From contig NZ_JYIX01000034.1 of NCBI RefSeq assembly GCF_000956505.1, forward strand, positions 124,001 through 188,000: a stretch of DNA of 64,000 bases, written 5' to 3'. This DNA is from Microbacterium azadirachtae. Lineage in GTDB: Bacteria > Actinomycetota > Actinomycetes > Actinomycetales > Microbacteriaceae. The notes beneath the pieces are model-generated. The model was not told where the DNA came from and ran no database searches. It saw nothing but the letters and a program-made list of their open reading frames with translations. Positions 32,393 to 40,960 of this stretch are shown here, piece by piece. The translations under genes were made by a program, and so were the position numbers. Each line of letters begins with the position of its first letter. Position 1 is the first letter of the stretch.

Positions 32393-33943
32393 TCAGCGGC
32401 GGCGCAGGCTCTCCGGTGCGGCCATGGTGAGCGTCTCCCCGCGGAAGAAGCCCGGGGATCGGAAGTACTGGACGATCATCACCACGACGCCCAGCAGGAT
32501 GACCGAGACGCCCAGGATGAACACCAGCCCGACGCCTCCGATCTGCGAACCGCTTCCGGTCGCCCCCGGCGTCCAGCTCTCCACGAGGGACAGCACGAAG
32601 ATGCCGAGGAGGATGATCCCCCCGATGAGGGGGAACAGGAACGTGAAGAACACGTTCCGCGCCGAGTCGAACCACTGCTTGCGGAAGTACCACACGCAGG
32701 CGAACGCCGTGATCCCGTAGTAGAAGCAGATCATGATCCCGAGGGCGGCGATTGTGTCCCAGAGCACGGTGTCGCTCACCAGGCGCATGATCGCGTAGAA
32801 CGCGCTCGCCACGATCGCGGCGACCACGGTCGCGTAACCAGGGGTGAAGAACCGCGGGCTCACCGTGGCGAACTTCGGCGGCAGCGCCCCGTAGTGCCCC
32901 ATCGCGAGCAGCGTGCGGGCGGGGCTCACGAACGTGGACTGCAGCGACGACGCGGAGGAGGTCAGCACGGCGAGGGACACGAGGAACGCGAGCGGCCCCA
33001 TGATCGGGCCGGACAGCGCGAAGAACACGTTCTCCTGGATGCCCTCGTTGCCGAGGCCCAGCTCGCCGGTGCCGACACCCGCGAACATGATCATGCCGAT
33101 CGTCAGCAGCAGGTACACCGAGATGATGGTGACCACGGTCGTGGTCGCCGCACGCCCTGGGGTGCGCTCCGGGTCCTTCGTCTCCTCGTTCATGGTGAGG
33201 GTGACGTCCCAGCCCCAGAACATGAAGATCGACAGCGAGAGGCCGGTCACGAGCGCACCGACCGAGGAGATCGCGAACGGATCGAACCACTGGATGTCGA
33301 AGCGCGTGGGGTCGAAGGCGTCACCGCTCGCGCCCCGCACGATCGCGACCACCGCGAACACCAGCAGCACGGCGAGCTGGAAGCCGACCAGCACGTACTG
33401 CAGCTTCTGCGAGGTCTGCATGTCGCGATACGAGATCCAGGTCGCGCCGAGCATGAACAGCAGGCACACGCCCACGTTGATGAACGGGTTGGAGGCGAGA
33501 TCCGAGATCGAAGGATTCTGCGCGATCTGCGAGATCAGCAGGAACAGGAAGTCGACCGCGATGCCGGCGAGGTTCGACAGCACCAGGATGGTCGCCGCGA
33601 TGAGTCCCCAGCCGGCCATCCAGCCGATCCAGGGTCCGAACGCGCGCGTCGCCCAGGTGAAGGAGGTGCCGGAGTCGGGCATCTCTCGGTTCAGCTCGCG
33701 GTAGCCGAACGCCACGAGCAGCATCGGGATGAAGCCGACCAGCAGCACGGCGGGCACCTGGGTGCCCACGGCGGAGGCGGTCGGACCGACGCCGGCGGTG
33801 AAGGTGTAGGCGGGGGCGATGCAGGAGATGCCCATCACGATCGCGCCGAGAAGGCCGACCGTGCCGACGCTCAAGCCCTTGCGGGAGATGCCGCCGGTCA
33901 CCGAGTCGGAGGGCGCATCGATGCGCTCGTCGGTGGCGGTCAT
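32393..33943 (-). CDS. APC-family amino acid/polyamine permease
   Basis: A 516-residue membrane permease with 12 or more hydrophobic segments spread over the whole length. 'LSVGTVGLLGAIVMGISCIAPAYTFTAGVGPTAS' at the N-terminus is the APC-superfamily TM1 region with the unwound G-x-G-type break, and 'PDSGTSFTWATRAFGPWIGWMAGWG' is typical of TM3. Its position in a putrescine/GABA operon suggests uptake of GABA or putrescine by cation symport. Its start overlaps the stop of the universal stress protein gene by four bases (ATGA), so the two are coupled. Confidence 0.88.
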   Translation of the reverse strand: MTATDERIDAPSDSVTGGISRKGLSVGTVGLLGAIVMGISCIAPAYTFTAGVGPTASAVGTQVPAVLLVGFIPMLLVAFGYRELNREMPDSGTSFTWATRAFGPWIGWMAGWGLIAATILVLSNLAGIAVDFLFLLISQIAQNPSISDLASNPFINVGVCLLFMLGATWISYRDMQTSQKLQYVLVGFQLAVLLVFAVVAIVRGASGDAFDPTRFDIQWFDPFAISSVGALVTGLSLSIFMFWGWDVTLTMNEETKDPERTPGRAATTTVVTIISVYLLLTIGMIMFAGVGTGELGLGNEGIQENVFFALSGPIMGPLAFLVSLAVLTSSASSLQSTFVSPARTLLAMGHYGALPPKFATVSPRFFTPGYATVVAAIVASAFYAIMRLVSDTVLWDTIAALGIMICFYYGITAFACVWYFRKQWFDSARNVFFTFLFPLIGGIILLGIFVLSLVESWTPGATGSGSQIGGVGLVFILGVSVILLGVVVMIVQYFRSPGFFRGETLTMAAPESLRRR

Positions 33944-34893
33944 GCGTCGGCTCCCTTCGCGGTCTCGGTGATGGTGGTGGTGGGCGGCGCGGTCTTATCC
34001 GGCGTGTCGGCGAGTGGGTCATGACTCGTGCGCGGCACGACGATCATGGGGACCGGCAGCACGTGCAGCATCTTGGCCGCGGTCGAGCCCAGGAAGAGCC
34101 GGCGCGGCTGCGCGAGCCTGCTGGAACCCACGATGAGCATCTCGCCGGGCTTCCAGGCCAGACGCGCCACGGCCTCTTCGACGGTCTCGCCCGGCGCGTG
34201 CTCGAGCTCGGCCTCGACGCCCTCGGGGAGCGCGTCGGACGCCCGGGCGAGCACGTCCTCGCCGAGCGCGTCGTCGACCAGGCGCATGGCGCCCGTGCCG
34301 AGGCCCGCCGGCACGTCGAACGGCACGAGCGAGATGAGCCGGAGGCCGCTGTCGGTCATGGTCGCGAGCCGCACGGCCGCATCCAGCAGCACATCGGCGC
34401 CGGGCCGGGTGCCGATCGCCGCCGTCACCCTTGACACGTCCGTGTCGGCGTCGATGCCGCGCGCGAGCCCCGCGGGGGCGAGCGCCACGGGCACCGGAGA
34501 GGAGTGCAGCAGCTCGCTGGCCACGCTCCCGATCCGGTGGTAGCCGAACAATCCGCCGTTGGCGGCGCCGACCACGATCAGCCCCGCCCCGAACTCCTCC
34601 GCGGCCTCGACGAGACCCTCGGCGAACGACTCCCCCGGGCGCACGTGGCCGGAGTGCGAGACGCCGGCCGGAATGCGTCCGGCGGCGTCGCGCAGCCACG
34701 CGCGCGCCTGCTTCTGGATGTGCGTCTCGTAGGAGCGCTCCGGCGGCACCGCGGCGGACAGCGCACCCTCACGGGGCAGCACCGTCACGACGTGCAGGTG
34801 CGCTCCGGCGCTGCGCGCGAGCCGCACGCCCAGCGCGAGGGCGTCGGATCCGGAGTTCGTCGGGCGGAAGCCGACGACGATGGCTCGGGTCAT
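33940..34893 (-). CDS. Tandem universal stress protein (UspA) domains
   Basis: A 317-residue protein with two UspA domains (about 1-145 and 155-285). Each ends in the ATP-binding loop pattern G-x-x-G-x(9)-G-S: 'VVGAANGGLFGYHRIGSVASELLHSS' in the first and 'IVGSSRLAQPRRLFLGSTAAKMLHV' in the second. The last 25 residues are polar and unstructured. Two-domain USPs are typical of actinobacteria and bind ATP under energy limitation. The gene lies between the oxidase and permease genes and overlaps each by four bases, so it is made in proportion to the pathway. It may tune transport to energy state; that is inference. Confidence 0.88.
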   Translation of the reverse strand: MTRAIVVGFRPTNSGSDALALGVRLARSAGAHLHVVTVLPREGALSAAVPPERSYETHIQKQARAWLRDAAGRIPAGVSHSGHVRPGESFAEGLVEAAEEFGAGLIVVGAANGGLFGYHRIGSVASELLHSSPVPVALAPAGLARGIDADTDVSRVTAAIGTRPGADVLLDAAVRLATMTDSGLRLISLVPFDVPAGLGTGAMRLVDDALGEDVLARASDALPEGVEAELEHAPGETVEEAVARLAWKPGEMLIVGSSRLAQPRRLFLGSTAAKMLHVLPVPMIVVPRTSHDPLADTPDKTAPPTTTITETAKGADA

Positions 34894-36305
34894 GCGCCAT
34901 CCAGGGCGGGCTCGCGCAGCTCGTCGGCGACGGCGGAGCGGTCCGCGTCGAGGATCTGCGCGGCGGCGAGGCGACCCATGCGGATCGCGCCGTCGACGTG
35001 CTGGTAGCCGGCACCGGCCAGGTCGGAGCAGGCGAAGTGGATCGGGCCCACGGAGGCGCGGAGGTCCTTGCCGTAGCGGTGCAGGCCGCCCATGTCGAAG
35101 CTCGCGGCGTACGCGCCACGGGTCCACTCCTCGGTGCCCCAGTCGCTCTCGTAGTACACGACCGGGTTCTTCGCCTCGGGGCCGTAGTAGTGCGAGAGGG
35201 ACTCGAGGATCCGCTCCTTGCGCTCCTCGGCGCTCAGCTCGAAGACGTCGTCCGCGTTCTGGTCGCTCACGAAGCCGACCAGGGTGCCGCGCTCGTCGGC
35301 GTGGTTGGTGTTGTCGTACGCCTCATGCACGAGCTCGTACGGGCTGAACGCGGTGCCGGACAGGCCCTGCTCGCGCCAGAACGGACGGTCGTAGACGGCG
35401 TGCACCTTGATCACGAAGCCCATCGACAGGTGCTGGTGCATCTGGTGCTGGCGGCGCGGCAGCGACGGCACGAAGGAGATCCGGTCGTAGAGCACCGGCG
35501 CGTGCGCGAGGATCGCGTAGCGGGCGCGGACCGTGAGGGCGTCGGTGGTCGCGGTGACGCCGTGCTCGCCCCACTCGAGGGTGCGGACGGGCTGGTTCAG
35601 CAGCACGTCGTCGCCGAGGCGCTCCGCGAGCAGCTGCGGGACCTGCTGCAGACCGCCCACGACGCGCTTGTCGAGGATGAAGTCGGCGTCGACGAGGTTC
35701 GAGTACGAGCCCGCGGATGCCGCCATCAGCAACGACTGGAGCAGCGAGAACGCGTGGGTCGGCTTGGTGAGCATCGCGGATCCGGTCGCGAACGCGAGGT
35801 TGCGCACGGCCTCGTCGTCGTCGCTCTGCTCGCGCAGCCAGGCGTCCCAGGTGACGGAGTCCCACTCGGCGGCCTTCGGGTGCGCGTAGGGGCGGTCCGG
35901 GTCGATCTCGGCGACCATGGCGTCGAGGCGCTCGGTGATCTCGGCGATGACCTTCTCGGTCTCGGCGGAGACCGGGAACATCTCACCCGTGAAGCGGTGC
36001 AGCGCGCCGTCGGGGCCGACGTAGACGCTGTCGCCCTCGCGGTAGCGGCTGAAGGTCTCCAGGCCCAGCTCGTCGATCGTCTCGATCAGCGCGTCCTGGT
36101 CGGGCGAGACCCACTGGCCGCCGATCTCGAGCATGGCGCCGTCGATGACGTCGGTCCACAGCCGCCCGCCGACGCGGTCGCGGGCCTCCAGGACCACGAC
36201 CGACAAACCCGCCTTGCGCAATTCGTTCGCGGCGGTGGTGCCTGCGGCGCCCGCTCCCACGATGAGCACGTCACGGGTGATATCGGCCAATTTCGACTCC
36301 TTCAT
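34890..36305 (-). CDS. puo: Putrescine oxidase-like flavin amine oxidase
   Basis: A 471-residue FAD amine oxidase. The nucleotide-binding motif is 'DVLIVGAGAAGTTAANELRKAGLSVVVLEARDRVGGR' (split across residues 13-49), and 'GGQWVSPDQDALIETIDELGLETF' follows. The C-terminus has the FAD/aromatic-cage region 'GTEEWTRGAYAASFDMGGLHRYG' and 'IHFACSDLAGAGYQHVDGAIRMGRLAAAQIL'. This matches actinobacterial putrescine oxidases (Rhodococcus, Kocuria), which turn putrescine into 4-aminobutanal, ammonia and H2O2. The adjacent GABA transaminase and aldehyde dehydrogenases fit that route. Its stop overlaps the start of the universal stress protein gene by four bases. A tyramine or other monoamine substrate is the main alternative. 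Confidence 0.88.
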   Translation of the reverse strand: MKESKLADITRDVLIVGAGAAGTTAANELRKAGLSVVVLEARDRVGGRLWTDVIDGAMLEIGGQWVSPDQDALIETIDELGLETFSRYREGDSVYVGPDGALHRFTGEMFPVSAETEKVIAEITERLDAMVAEIDPDRPYAHPKAAEWDSVTWDAWLREQSDDDEAVRNLAFATGSAMLTKPTHAFSLLQSLLMAASAGSYSNLVDADFILDKRVVGGLQQVPQLLAERLGDDVLLNQPVRTLEWGEHGVTATTDALTVRARYAILAHAPVLYDRISFVPSLPRRQHQMHQHLSMGFVIKVHAVYDRPFWREQGLSGTAFSPYELVHEAYDNTNHADERGTLVGFVSDQNADDVFELSAEERKERILESLSHYYGPEAKNPVVYYESDWGTEEWTRGAYAASFDMGGLHRYGKDLRASVGPIHFACSDLAGAGYQHVDGAIRMGRLAAAQILDADRSAVADELREPALDGA

Positions 36306-36380
36306 CGGTTTGCGCGATGGTGCGCGGTGCAGGCGGTGCTGCGTCTTGTCTTGCTCTGTCTTGCGTGTTCAGAAAAGTTG

Positions 36381-36421
36381 CCGGGCGCGATCCAGCATCC
36401 CCCGATCCCGATCGCGCCCGG
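36381..36421 (-). terminator. gabT terminator hairpin
   Basis: Arms CCGGGCGCGATC (36381-36392) and GATCGCGCCCGG (36410-36421), a perfect 12-bp stem starting 5 bp past the gabT stop. The putrescine oxidase operon downstream must therefore be partly or wholly driven by its own promoter within 36306-36380. Confidence 0.8.
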
Positions 36422-36426
36422 ACGTC

Positions 36427-37788
36427 TCAGTGGGCCGCGAGGGCTTCGGCGATGACGTCGAGACCCTCGTTGAGGAGGTCGTCGCCGATCGTCAGCGGCG
36501 GGAGGAAGCGGATCACGTTGCCGAACGTGCCGCAGGTGAGGACGATGACGCCCTGGGCGATCGCGGCCTTCGCGACCGCGCCGGTGAGCGCCGCGTCCGG
36601 GGCACCGGTGGCGGGGTCCACGAACTCGGCGGCGATCATGGCGCCGTGGCCGCGGATGTCGCCCACGCGCGGGTCGGCGGCCTGGATCGCGGCGAGGCGG
36701 TCCTTGAGGAGCGCGCCGATCTCGACGGCGCGCTCCAGCAGGCCCTCGGTCTCGTAGGCGTCGATCGCGGCGAGCGCGGCGGCGCAGGCCACGGGGTTGC
36801 CGCCGTAGGTGCCGCCGAGGCCACCCGAGTGCGACGCGTCCATGATCTCAGCGCGGCCGGTGACGGCGGCCAGCGGCATGCCGCCGGCGATGCCCTTGGC
36901 GGTGGTGATGAGGTCGGGCTCGATGCCGAAGATCTCGCTCGCGAACATCGCGCCGGTGCGGCCGAAGCCGGTCTGCACCTCGTCGGCGATGAAGACGACG
37001 CCGTTCGCGCGGCACCACTCCACGATCGCGGGCAGGTAGCCATCGGCGGGGACGATGAAGCCGCCCTCGCCCTGGATCGGCTCGATGATGACGGCGGCCA
37101 GGTTGTCGGCGCCGATCTGCTTCTCCAGCTGGAGGATCGTGCGGGCCGCCGCCTCGGCGCCGGACAGGCCGTCGCGGAACGGGTACGAGGCCTGCGCGCG
37201 GTACACCTCGGGGGCGAACGGACCGAAGCCGCTCTTGTAAGGCATGGCCTTGGCGGTGAGCGCCATGGTCAGGTTGGTGCGGCCGTGGTAGCCGTGGTCG
37301 AAGGCGACGACCGCCTGGCGGCCGGTGTGCTTGCGGGCGATCTTGATCGCGTTCTCGACCGCTTCCGCACCCGAGTTGAACAGGGCGGTCTTCTTGGCGA
37401 AGTCGCCGGGGGTGAGGCGGTTGAGGGCCTCGGCGACCTCCACGTACGACTCGTACGGGGAGATCATGAAGCAGGTGTGGGTGAACTGCGCGGCCTGCGC
37501 GGCGATGGCCGCGGCGACCTTCGGGTGCGCGCTGCCGACCGTGGTCACGGCGATGCCGGATCCCAGGTCGATGAGCGAGTTGCCGTCGGCGTCGACGACG
37601 ACGCCGCCGCCCGCGGCGACCGCGGCGACGGGCACGGTGTGCCCTACTCCGGCGGGAACGGCCGAAGCCTTGCGGGCGAGGATCTCGGCCGAGCGCGGGC
37701 CGGGGAGCTCGGTGACGAGGCGGCGCTCCTGGGGAAGGGAGGGGCCGCCGAGGGGAAGCGTGTCTGCCTGCGCGTCGATGGTGCTCAT
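36427..37788 (-). CDS. gabT: 4-aminobutyrate (GABA) transaminase
   Basis: A 453-residue class III PLP aminotransferase. It includes 'FNSGAEAVENAIKIARKHTGR' (phosphate-binding), 'GYHGRTNLTMALTAKAMPYKSGFGPFAPEVYRA' (typical of GabT), 'IIEPIQGEGGFIVPADGYLPA', 'VFIADEVQTGFGRTG' (PLP aspartate) and 'DLITTAKGIAGGMPLAAV' with the Schiff-base lysine. It converts GABA and 2-oxoglutarate to succinate semialdehyde and glutamate. I chose the ATG at 37788 ('MSTIDAQADTLPL') on homology. It is divergent from a PucR-type regulator with a 112-bp spacer, and is followed by a terminator and then the putrescine oxidase operon. Confidence 0.94.
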   Translation of the reverse strand: MSTIDAQADTLPLGGPSLPQERRLVTELPGPRSAEILARKASAVPAGVGHTVPVAAVAAGGGVVVDADGNSLIDLGSGIAVTTVGSAHPKVAAAIAAQAAQFTHTCFMISPYESYVEVAEALNRLTPGDFAKKTALFNSGAEAVENAIKIARKHTGRQAVVAFDHGYHGRTNLTMALTAKAMPYKSGFGPFAPEVYRAQASYPFRDGLSGAEAAARTILQLEKQIGADNLAAVIIEPIQGEGGFIVPADGYLPAIVEWCRANGVVFIADEVQTGFGRTGAMFASEIFGIEPDLITTAKGIAGGMPLAAVTGRAEIMDASHSGGLGGTYGGNPVACAAALAAIDAYETEGLLERAVEIGALLKDRLAAIQAADPRVGDIRGHGAMIAAEFVDPATGAPDAALTGAVAKAAIAQGVIVLTCGTFGNVIRFLPPLTIGDDLLNEGLDVIAEALAAH

Positions 37789-37835
37789 AGCGTCGAGACT
37801 ACGGAGGTCCCCGCCCGGCAGCATTCGCCGTGGCG

Positions 37836-37841
37836 TACAAT
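37836..37841 (+). promoter_or_regulatory. -10 of the PucR-type regulator
   Basis: TACAAT in the gabT/regulator spacer, giving a leader of about 52 nt with GAAGGAG 8 nt before the regulator's ATG. Confidence 0.45.
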
Positions 37842-37900
37842 CTGGATCACGATTTCGCCGATCCGGCCACGCCGCGATCGGCTGCGAAGGAGCCCCGCCC

Positions 37901-39394
37901 ATGGACCAGCAGCCCACGCTGCGCACCCTGCTCGGCCGCGTCGACCTGCATCTGCGGCTGGTCGGATCCGAGGCCGCGCTGCCCGCCGGATCCCTGGAGC
38001 TCCCGCTGCGCTGGGTGCACAACTCCGACCTCACGGATCCCACACCCTTCCTCGCCGAGGATCTCGCCCTGCTCACGACGGGAACGCAGTTCGCCGACGA
38101 CGACCCCGCAGGCACCCGCGCCTACGTGCAGCGCCTCGTCGACAGGGGCGTGGTGGGGCTGGGCTTCGGCACCGAGGTGCACCGGAGCGGCATCCCGGCG
38201 GACCTCGCCACCGCCTGCGCGCAGACCGGACTGCCGCTGTTCGAGGTGCCGTACGGCACCCCGTTCATCGCCGTCGCGCGGGCGCACTCGGAGGCGATCG
38301 CCGCGCAGGCGTACGCCAGGCGCACCTGGGCGCTGGAGACCCAGCGCGCCCTGTCGGTCGCGGCGCTCCGCCCGCACGGGTTGGAGTCGACGCTCACCGA
38401 ACTGTCCCGACGGCTCGGCTGCCGGGTGGGCATGTACGACGCCTCAGGGCAGCTCGTGCACGAGCACCCCTCCGGCGGGGCATCCCCGGTCGTCGCCGCC
38501 GCGGCGGCGGACCTCCTCGCCCGCGGCGGCTCCGCGAACCGCGTGGTGCAGGACGGCGACGCGGCGCACACCCTGCTCACCGTCGGGCGCGCGGGGCACC
38601 TCCGCGGGGTCGTCGCGATCGCGAGCGGCACTCTGGATCCGGAGACCCGCGCCGTGGTGACCTCTGTCATCGCGATGGCCGGGCTCTCGCTCGAGCAGAG
38701 CGAGCAGCTGGCTCGCAGCCGGCGACGACTGCACAGCCAGCTGCTCGCCTCGCTGCTCGCCGACGACCCGACCCTGGCGCGGCGCGTGCTCGGCGCCGTG
38801 CCGCCGGCACCGGTGGTGGTCGCGGTCGCCGCCGGGCCGCGTCAGGGCGCCGTCGTCGAATGGTGGGAGCGGCAGCACGGCGACGCCGCTCCGGCCGTGT
38901 TCCTCGCGGAATCGGAGGATGGGCTCGTGATGTGCCTGAGCGTCGCGGACGCCGGCGTGCTGGACGAGGTCGCCGCCCGCACCGGGGTGCGCATCGGGGT
39001 CTCGGCGCCCGAGGAGTACAGCGGATTCTCCCGCGCTCACGCACAGGCGCTCACCGCCCTCCGCCGCGCCGGCGAGGCGGTCACGCGCTATGCCGACAGT
39101 GCGGAGTCGAGCGTGCTCGCGGCCTTCGCGACCGACGAGGCGCGCCTGATCGCCGAGTCCCTGCTGGCACCGCTCCGCCAGCACGATGCGCAGGAGGGGG
39201 CGGAGCTGGAGCGGTCGCTGCGGGTCTGGCTCGAGCACGACACCCGCCTGGAGCCCGCCGCGGCCGCGCTCGGTGTGCACCGGCACACGCTGCGCACGCG
39301 GATCGCCCAGGCGGCGTCGATCCTCGGCGCGGATCTCGGATCCTTCCCGGCGCGCGCGGAGCTCTGGGCCGCGCTGCGGACCGCGGGCGACTGA
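37901..39394 (+). CDS. PucR-type regulator of GABA/putrescine catabolism
   Basis: A 497-residue PucR/CdaR-family protein. The N-terminal PucR domain covers about residues 5-130 ('LLGRVDLHLRLVGSEAALPAG', 'VDRGVVGLGFGTE'), a GAF-like region follows, and the C-terminal helix-turn-helix is at about 455-495 ('RLEPAAAALGVHRHTLRTRIAQAASILG'). It is divergent from gabT. In Corynebacterium glutamicum, a PucR-type GabR activates the gabTDP genes in response to GABA, so this is the likely activator here. I chose ATG 37901, with GAAGGAG upstream. The effector is inferred from the corynebacterial case. Confidence 0.88.
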   Translation: MDQQPTLRTLLGRVDLHLRLVGSEAALPAGSLELPLRWVHNSDLTDPTPFLAEDLALLTTGTQFADDDPAGTRAYVQRLVDRGVVGLGFGTEVHRSGIPADLATACAQTGLPLFEVPYGTPFIAVARAHSEAIAAQAYARRTWALETQRALSVAALRPHGLESTLTELSRRLGCRVGMYDASGQLVHEHPSGGASPVVAAAAADLLARGGSANRVVQDGDAAHTLLTVGRAGHLRGVVAIASGTLDPETRAVVTSVIAMAGLSLEQSEQLARSRRRLHSQLLASLLADDPTLARRVLGAVPPAPVVVAVAAGPRQGAVVEWWERQHGDAAPAVFLAESEDGLVMCLSVADAGVLDEVAARTGVRIGVSAPEEYSGFSRAHAQALTALRRAGEAVTRYADSAESSVLAAFATDEARLIAESLLAPLRQHDAQEGAELERSLRVWLEHDTRLEPAAAALGVHRHTLRTRIAQAASILGADLGSFPARAELWAALRTAGD

Positions 39395-39439
39395 CCGGAT
39401 CGCTGTCAGCTCCGGCCCCGCCCAGGGCGCCCGCTCCCC

Positions 39440-39518
39440 TTCGGGTCGCAGAAGCTGCTCGAAGGATGGCGTCGCAACGACCGAAATCGCGACCCGAACG
39501 GGAGAACTGCGACCCGAA
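39440..39518. repeat. Inverted and direct repeats downstream of the PucR gene
   Basis: Arms TTCGGGTCGCAG (39440-39451) and CTGCGACCCGAA (39507-39518) are perfect complements. GCGACCCGAACG also occurs as a direct repeat (39489-39500 and 39509-39520). It lies between convergent genes and may be a terminator or a REP-like element. Confidence 0.6.
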
Positions 39519-39527
39519 CGCTCGCGG

Positions 39528-40226
39528 TCAGCGCTTCCGCGCCGCGATCATCTCGGCAGCGGTGCCGTGGAAGATCGGGCCGTGCCCGACCACGATCGAG
39601 CGCTCCGGCAGGTCGCGCAGGCGCTCGAGGCTCTCCGGCGTCTGCTCCGGGGCATCGCTGAACGGGCCGAGCTGCACGTCCGTGGATCCGTTCAGCACGT
39701 GGCGTGTGGTGAGGGCGTCGCCGACGAAGATCGCGTCGACCGCAGGGACGCGGATGGCGACGGATCCGGGCGAGTGCCCGGGGAGGCCGATGATCTCCGG
39801 CGATCCGGGCAGATCCAGCACGTCCCCGTCCCGCATCGTGCGCACCGCGCCGAGGTGCTTCGTGCGCATTCCGCCGCGGCGCAGCGCCGCGGCGAAGAAC
39901 TGCAGCGCCGGCCCGAGCCGCATGGCGCCGCCCGATGCCCCCGGAGTCTTCTCCCCCTGCGCGCGACCCGCGTCCGCCTCGTGCACGAACGTCGGCACGT
40001 CGTACTCGGTGCGCAGCCACTCGGCGATGCCGATGTGGTCGCTGTCGCCGTGGGTGAGCACGACGCCGCGGATGTCCTCGGGGCGGCGACCCGCTGCGGC
40101 GAGCGCCTGCTGAAGGATCCGCCGGTCGCCCGGCAGGCCCGCGTCGATGAGCGTGATGCCCTCGTCGGTGACGACGGCATGCATGGCGACGATGTCGTCG
40201 CCGATCCGGATGAGCTCTGCGTTCAT
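39528..40226 (-). CDS. MBL-fold metallo-hydrolase
   Basis: A 232-residue metallo-beta-lactamase-fold hydrolase. The zinc-binding signature 'LTHGDSDHIG' (HxxxDH variant, about residues 68-77) is present, with further ligands in 'LPGHSPGSVAIRVP' (His about 147) and 'FVGDALTTRH'. The C-terminal 'VVGHGPIFH' supplies the last His. Substrates of this broad group include lactones, thioesters and glyoxalase intermediates; none can be assigned. It is divergent from a TetR gene, with two operator copies in the spacer, so it is probably induced by the ligand of that regulator. Confidence 0.85.
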   Translation of the reverse strand: MNAELIRIGDDIVAMHAVVTDEGITLIDAGLPGDRRILQQALAAAGRRPEDIRGVVLTHGDSDHIGIAEWLRTEYDVPTFVHEADAGRAQGEKTPGASGGAMRLGPALQFFAAALRRGGMRTKHLGAVRTMRDGDVLDLPGSPEIIGLPGHSPGSVAIRVPAVDAIFVGDALTTRHVLNGSTDVQLGPFSDAPEQTPESLERLRDLPERSIVVGHGPIFHGTAAEMIAARKR

Positions 40227-40227
40227 G

Positions 40228-40270
40228 ATGGCTACGCTATATAGCTATGATGGCTACTGTCAATAGCCAT
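40228..40270. promoter_or_regulatory. Tandem TetR operators
   Basis: ATGGCTA-N7-TAGCTAT (40228-40248, one mismatch) and ATGGCTA-N7-TAGCCAT (40250-40270, perfect), repeated every 22 bp in the spacer between the MBL hydrolase and TetR genes. They cover the start region of the hydrolase and any promoter of the regulator. Confidence 0.75.
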
Positions 40271-40321
40271 ATGATCGAAGAACGGCAGCCGACTCGCACG
40301 GCCGCCACGGAGGAGGACCCG

Positions 40322-40885
40322 ATGCCCGCACCGCAGCGCGTGACCCGCGCCGCGCTCACCGCCGCCGCGCGCGCCATCGCCGAGGACGAGGGCATCGACG
40401 CCGTCACGATCAGCGCGGTCGCGACGGCCGTCGGCGTGCGCCCGCCCAGCCTGTACAAGCACGTCGACCACCGGCACGACCTGTTGCGACTGATCGCCGA
40501 CGACGCCGCCCGCGAGCTCGACGAGGACGTGGCCGCCCTGGCAGGATCCGCGACCGATCCCGCCGCCACGCTCAGGGCGATCGCGCGGGCGTTCCGGGCG
40601 TTCAGCACCCGCGCTCCGCGCGCGTCCTCGCTGCTGTTCTCCGGCGCCGCGCTGGGCGCGGAGCCGGAGTCCGAGGGGATGATCGCGCTCACGCGCACCC
40701 TGCTGAGCGCCGTGCAGGCCACGACGCCGGCCGATCCGCTCCCCGCCGCTCGCACGCTGACGGCGTGGGCGCACGGCTTCTGCACCATGGAGCAGGCGGG
40801 CGCGTTCCAGCTCGGCGGCGACGTGGACGAGGCGTTCGAGTTCGGCCTGACCACGCTCGTGGGGGCGCTCACCGCGCGCGGCTGA
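40322..40885 (+). CDS. TetR family regulator with WHG-type C-terminal domain
   Basis: A 187-residue regulator. The helix-turn-helix covers residues about 10-56 ('VTISAVATAVGVRPPSLYKHVDHRHDLLRL'), and the C-terminal domain ends with 'WAHGFCTMEQAGAFQLGGDVDEAFEFGL', the WHG signature that gives this TetR subfamily its name. I chose the ATG at 40322 because GGAGGAGG lies 6 nt upstream; an ATG at 40247 lies inside the operator. It is divergent from the MBL hydrolase gene and probably represses both through the paired operators at 40228-40270. Confidence 0.86.
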   Translation: MPAPQRVTRAALTAAARAIAEDEGIDAVTISAVATAVGVRPPSLYKHVDHRHDLLRLIADDAARELDEDVAALAGSATDPAATLRAIARAFRAFSTRAPRASSLLFSGAALGAEPESEGMIALTRTLLSAVQATTPADPLPAARTLTAWAHGFCTMEQAGAFQLGGDVDEAFEFGLTTLVGALTARG

Positions 40886-40960
40886 GCACTTCTCCGCGCA
40901 CTCCCCCGCGCGCCCGCGGTGACCCTGCCCGCGGTGGGCGCACCGGCGTAGTGTGGGCGC

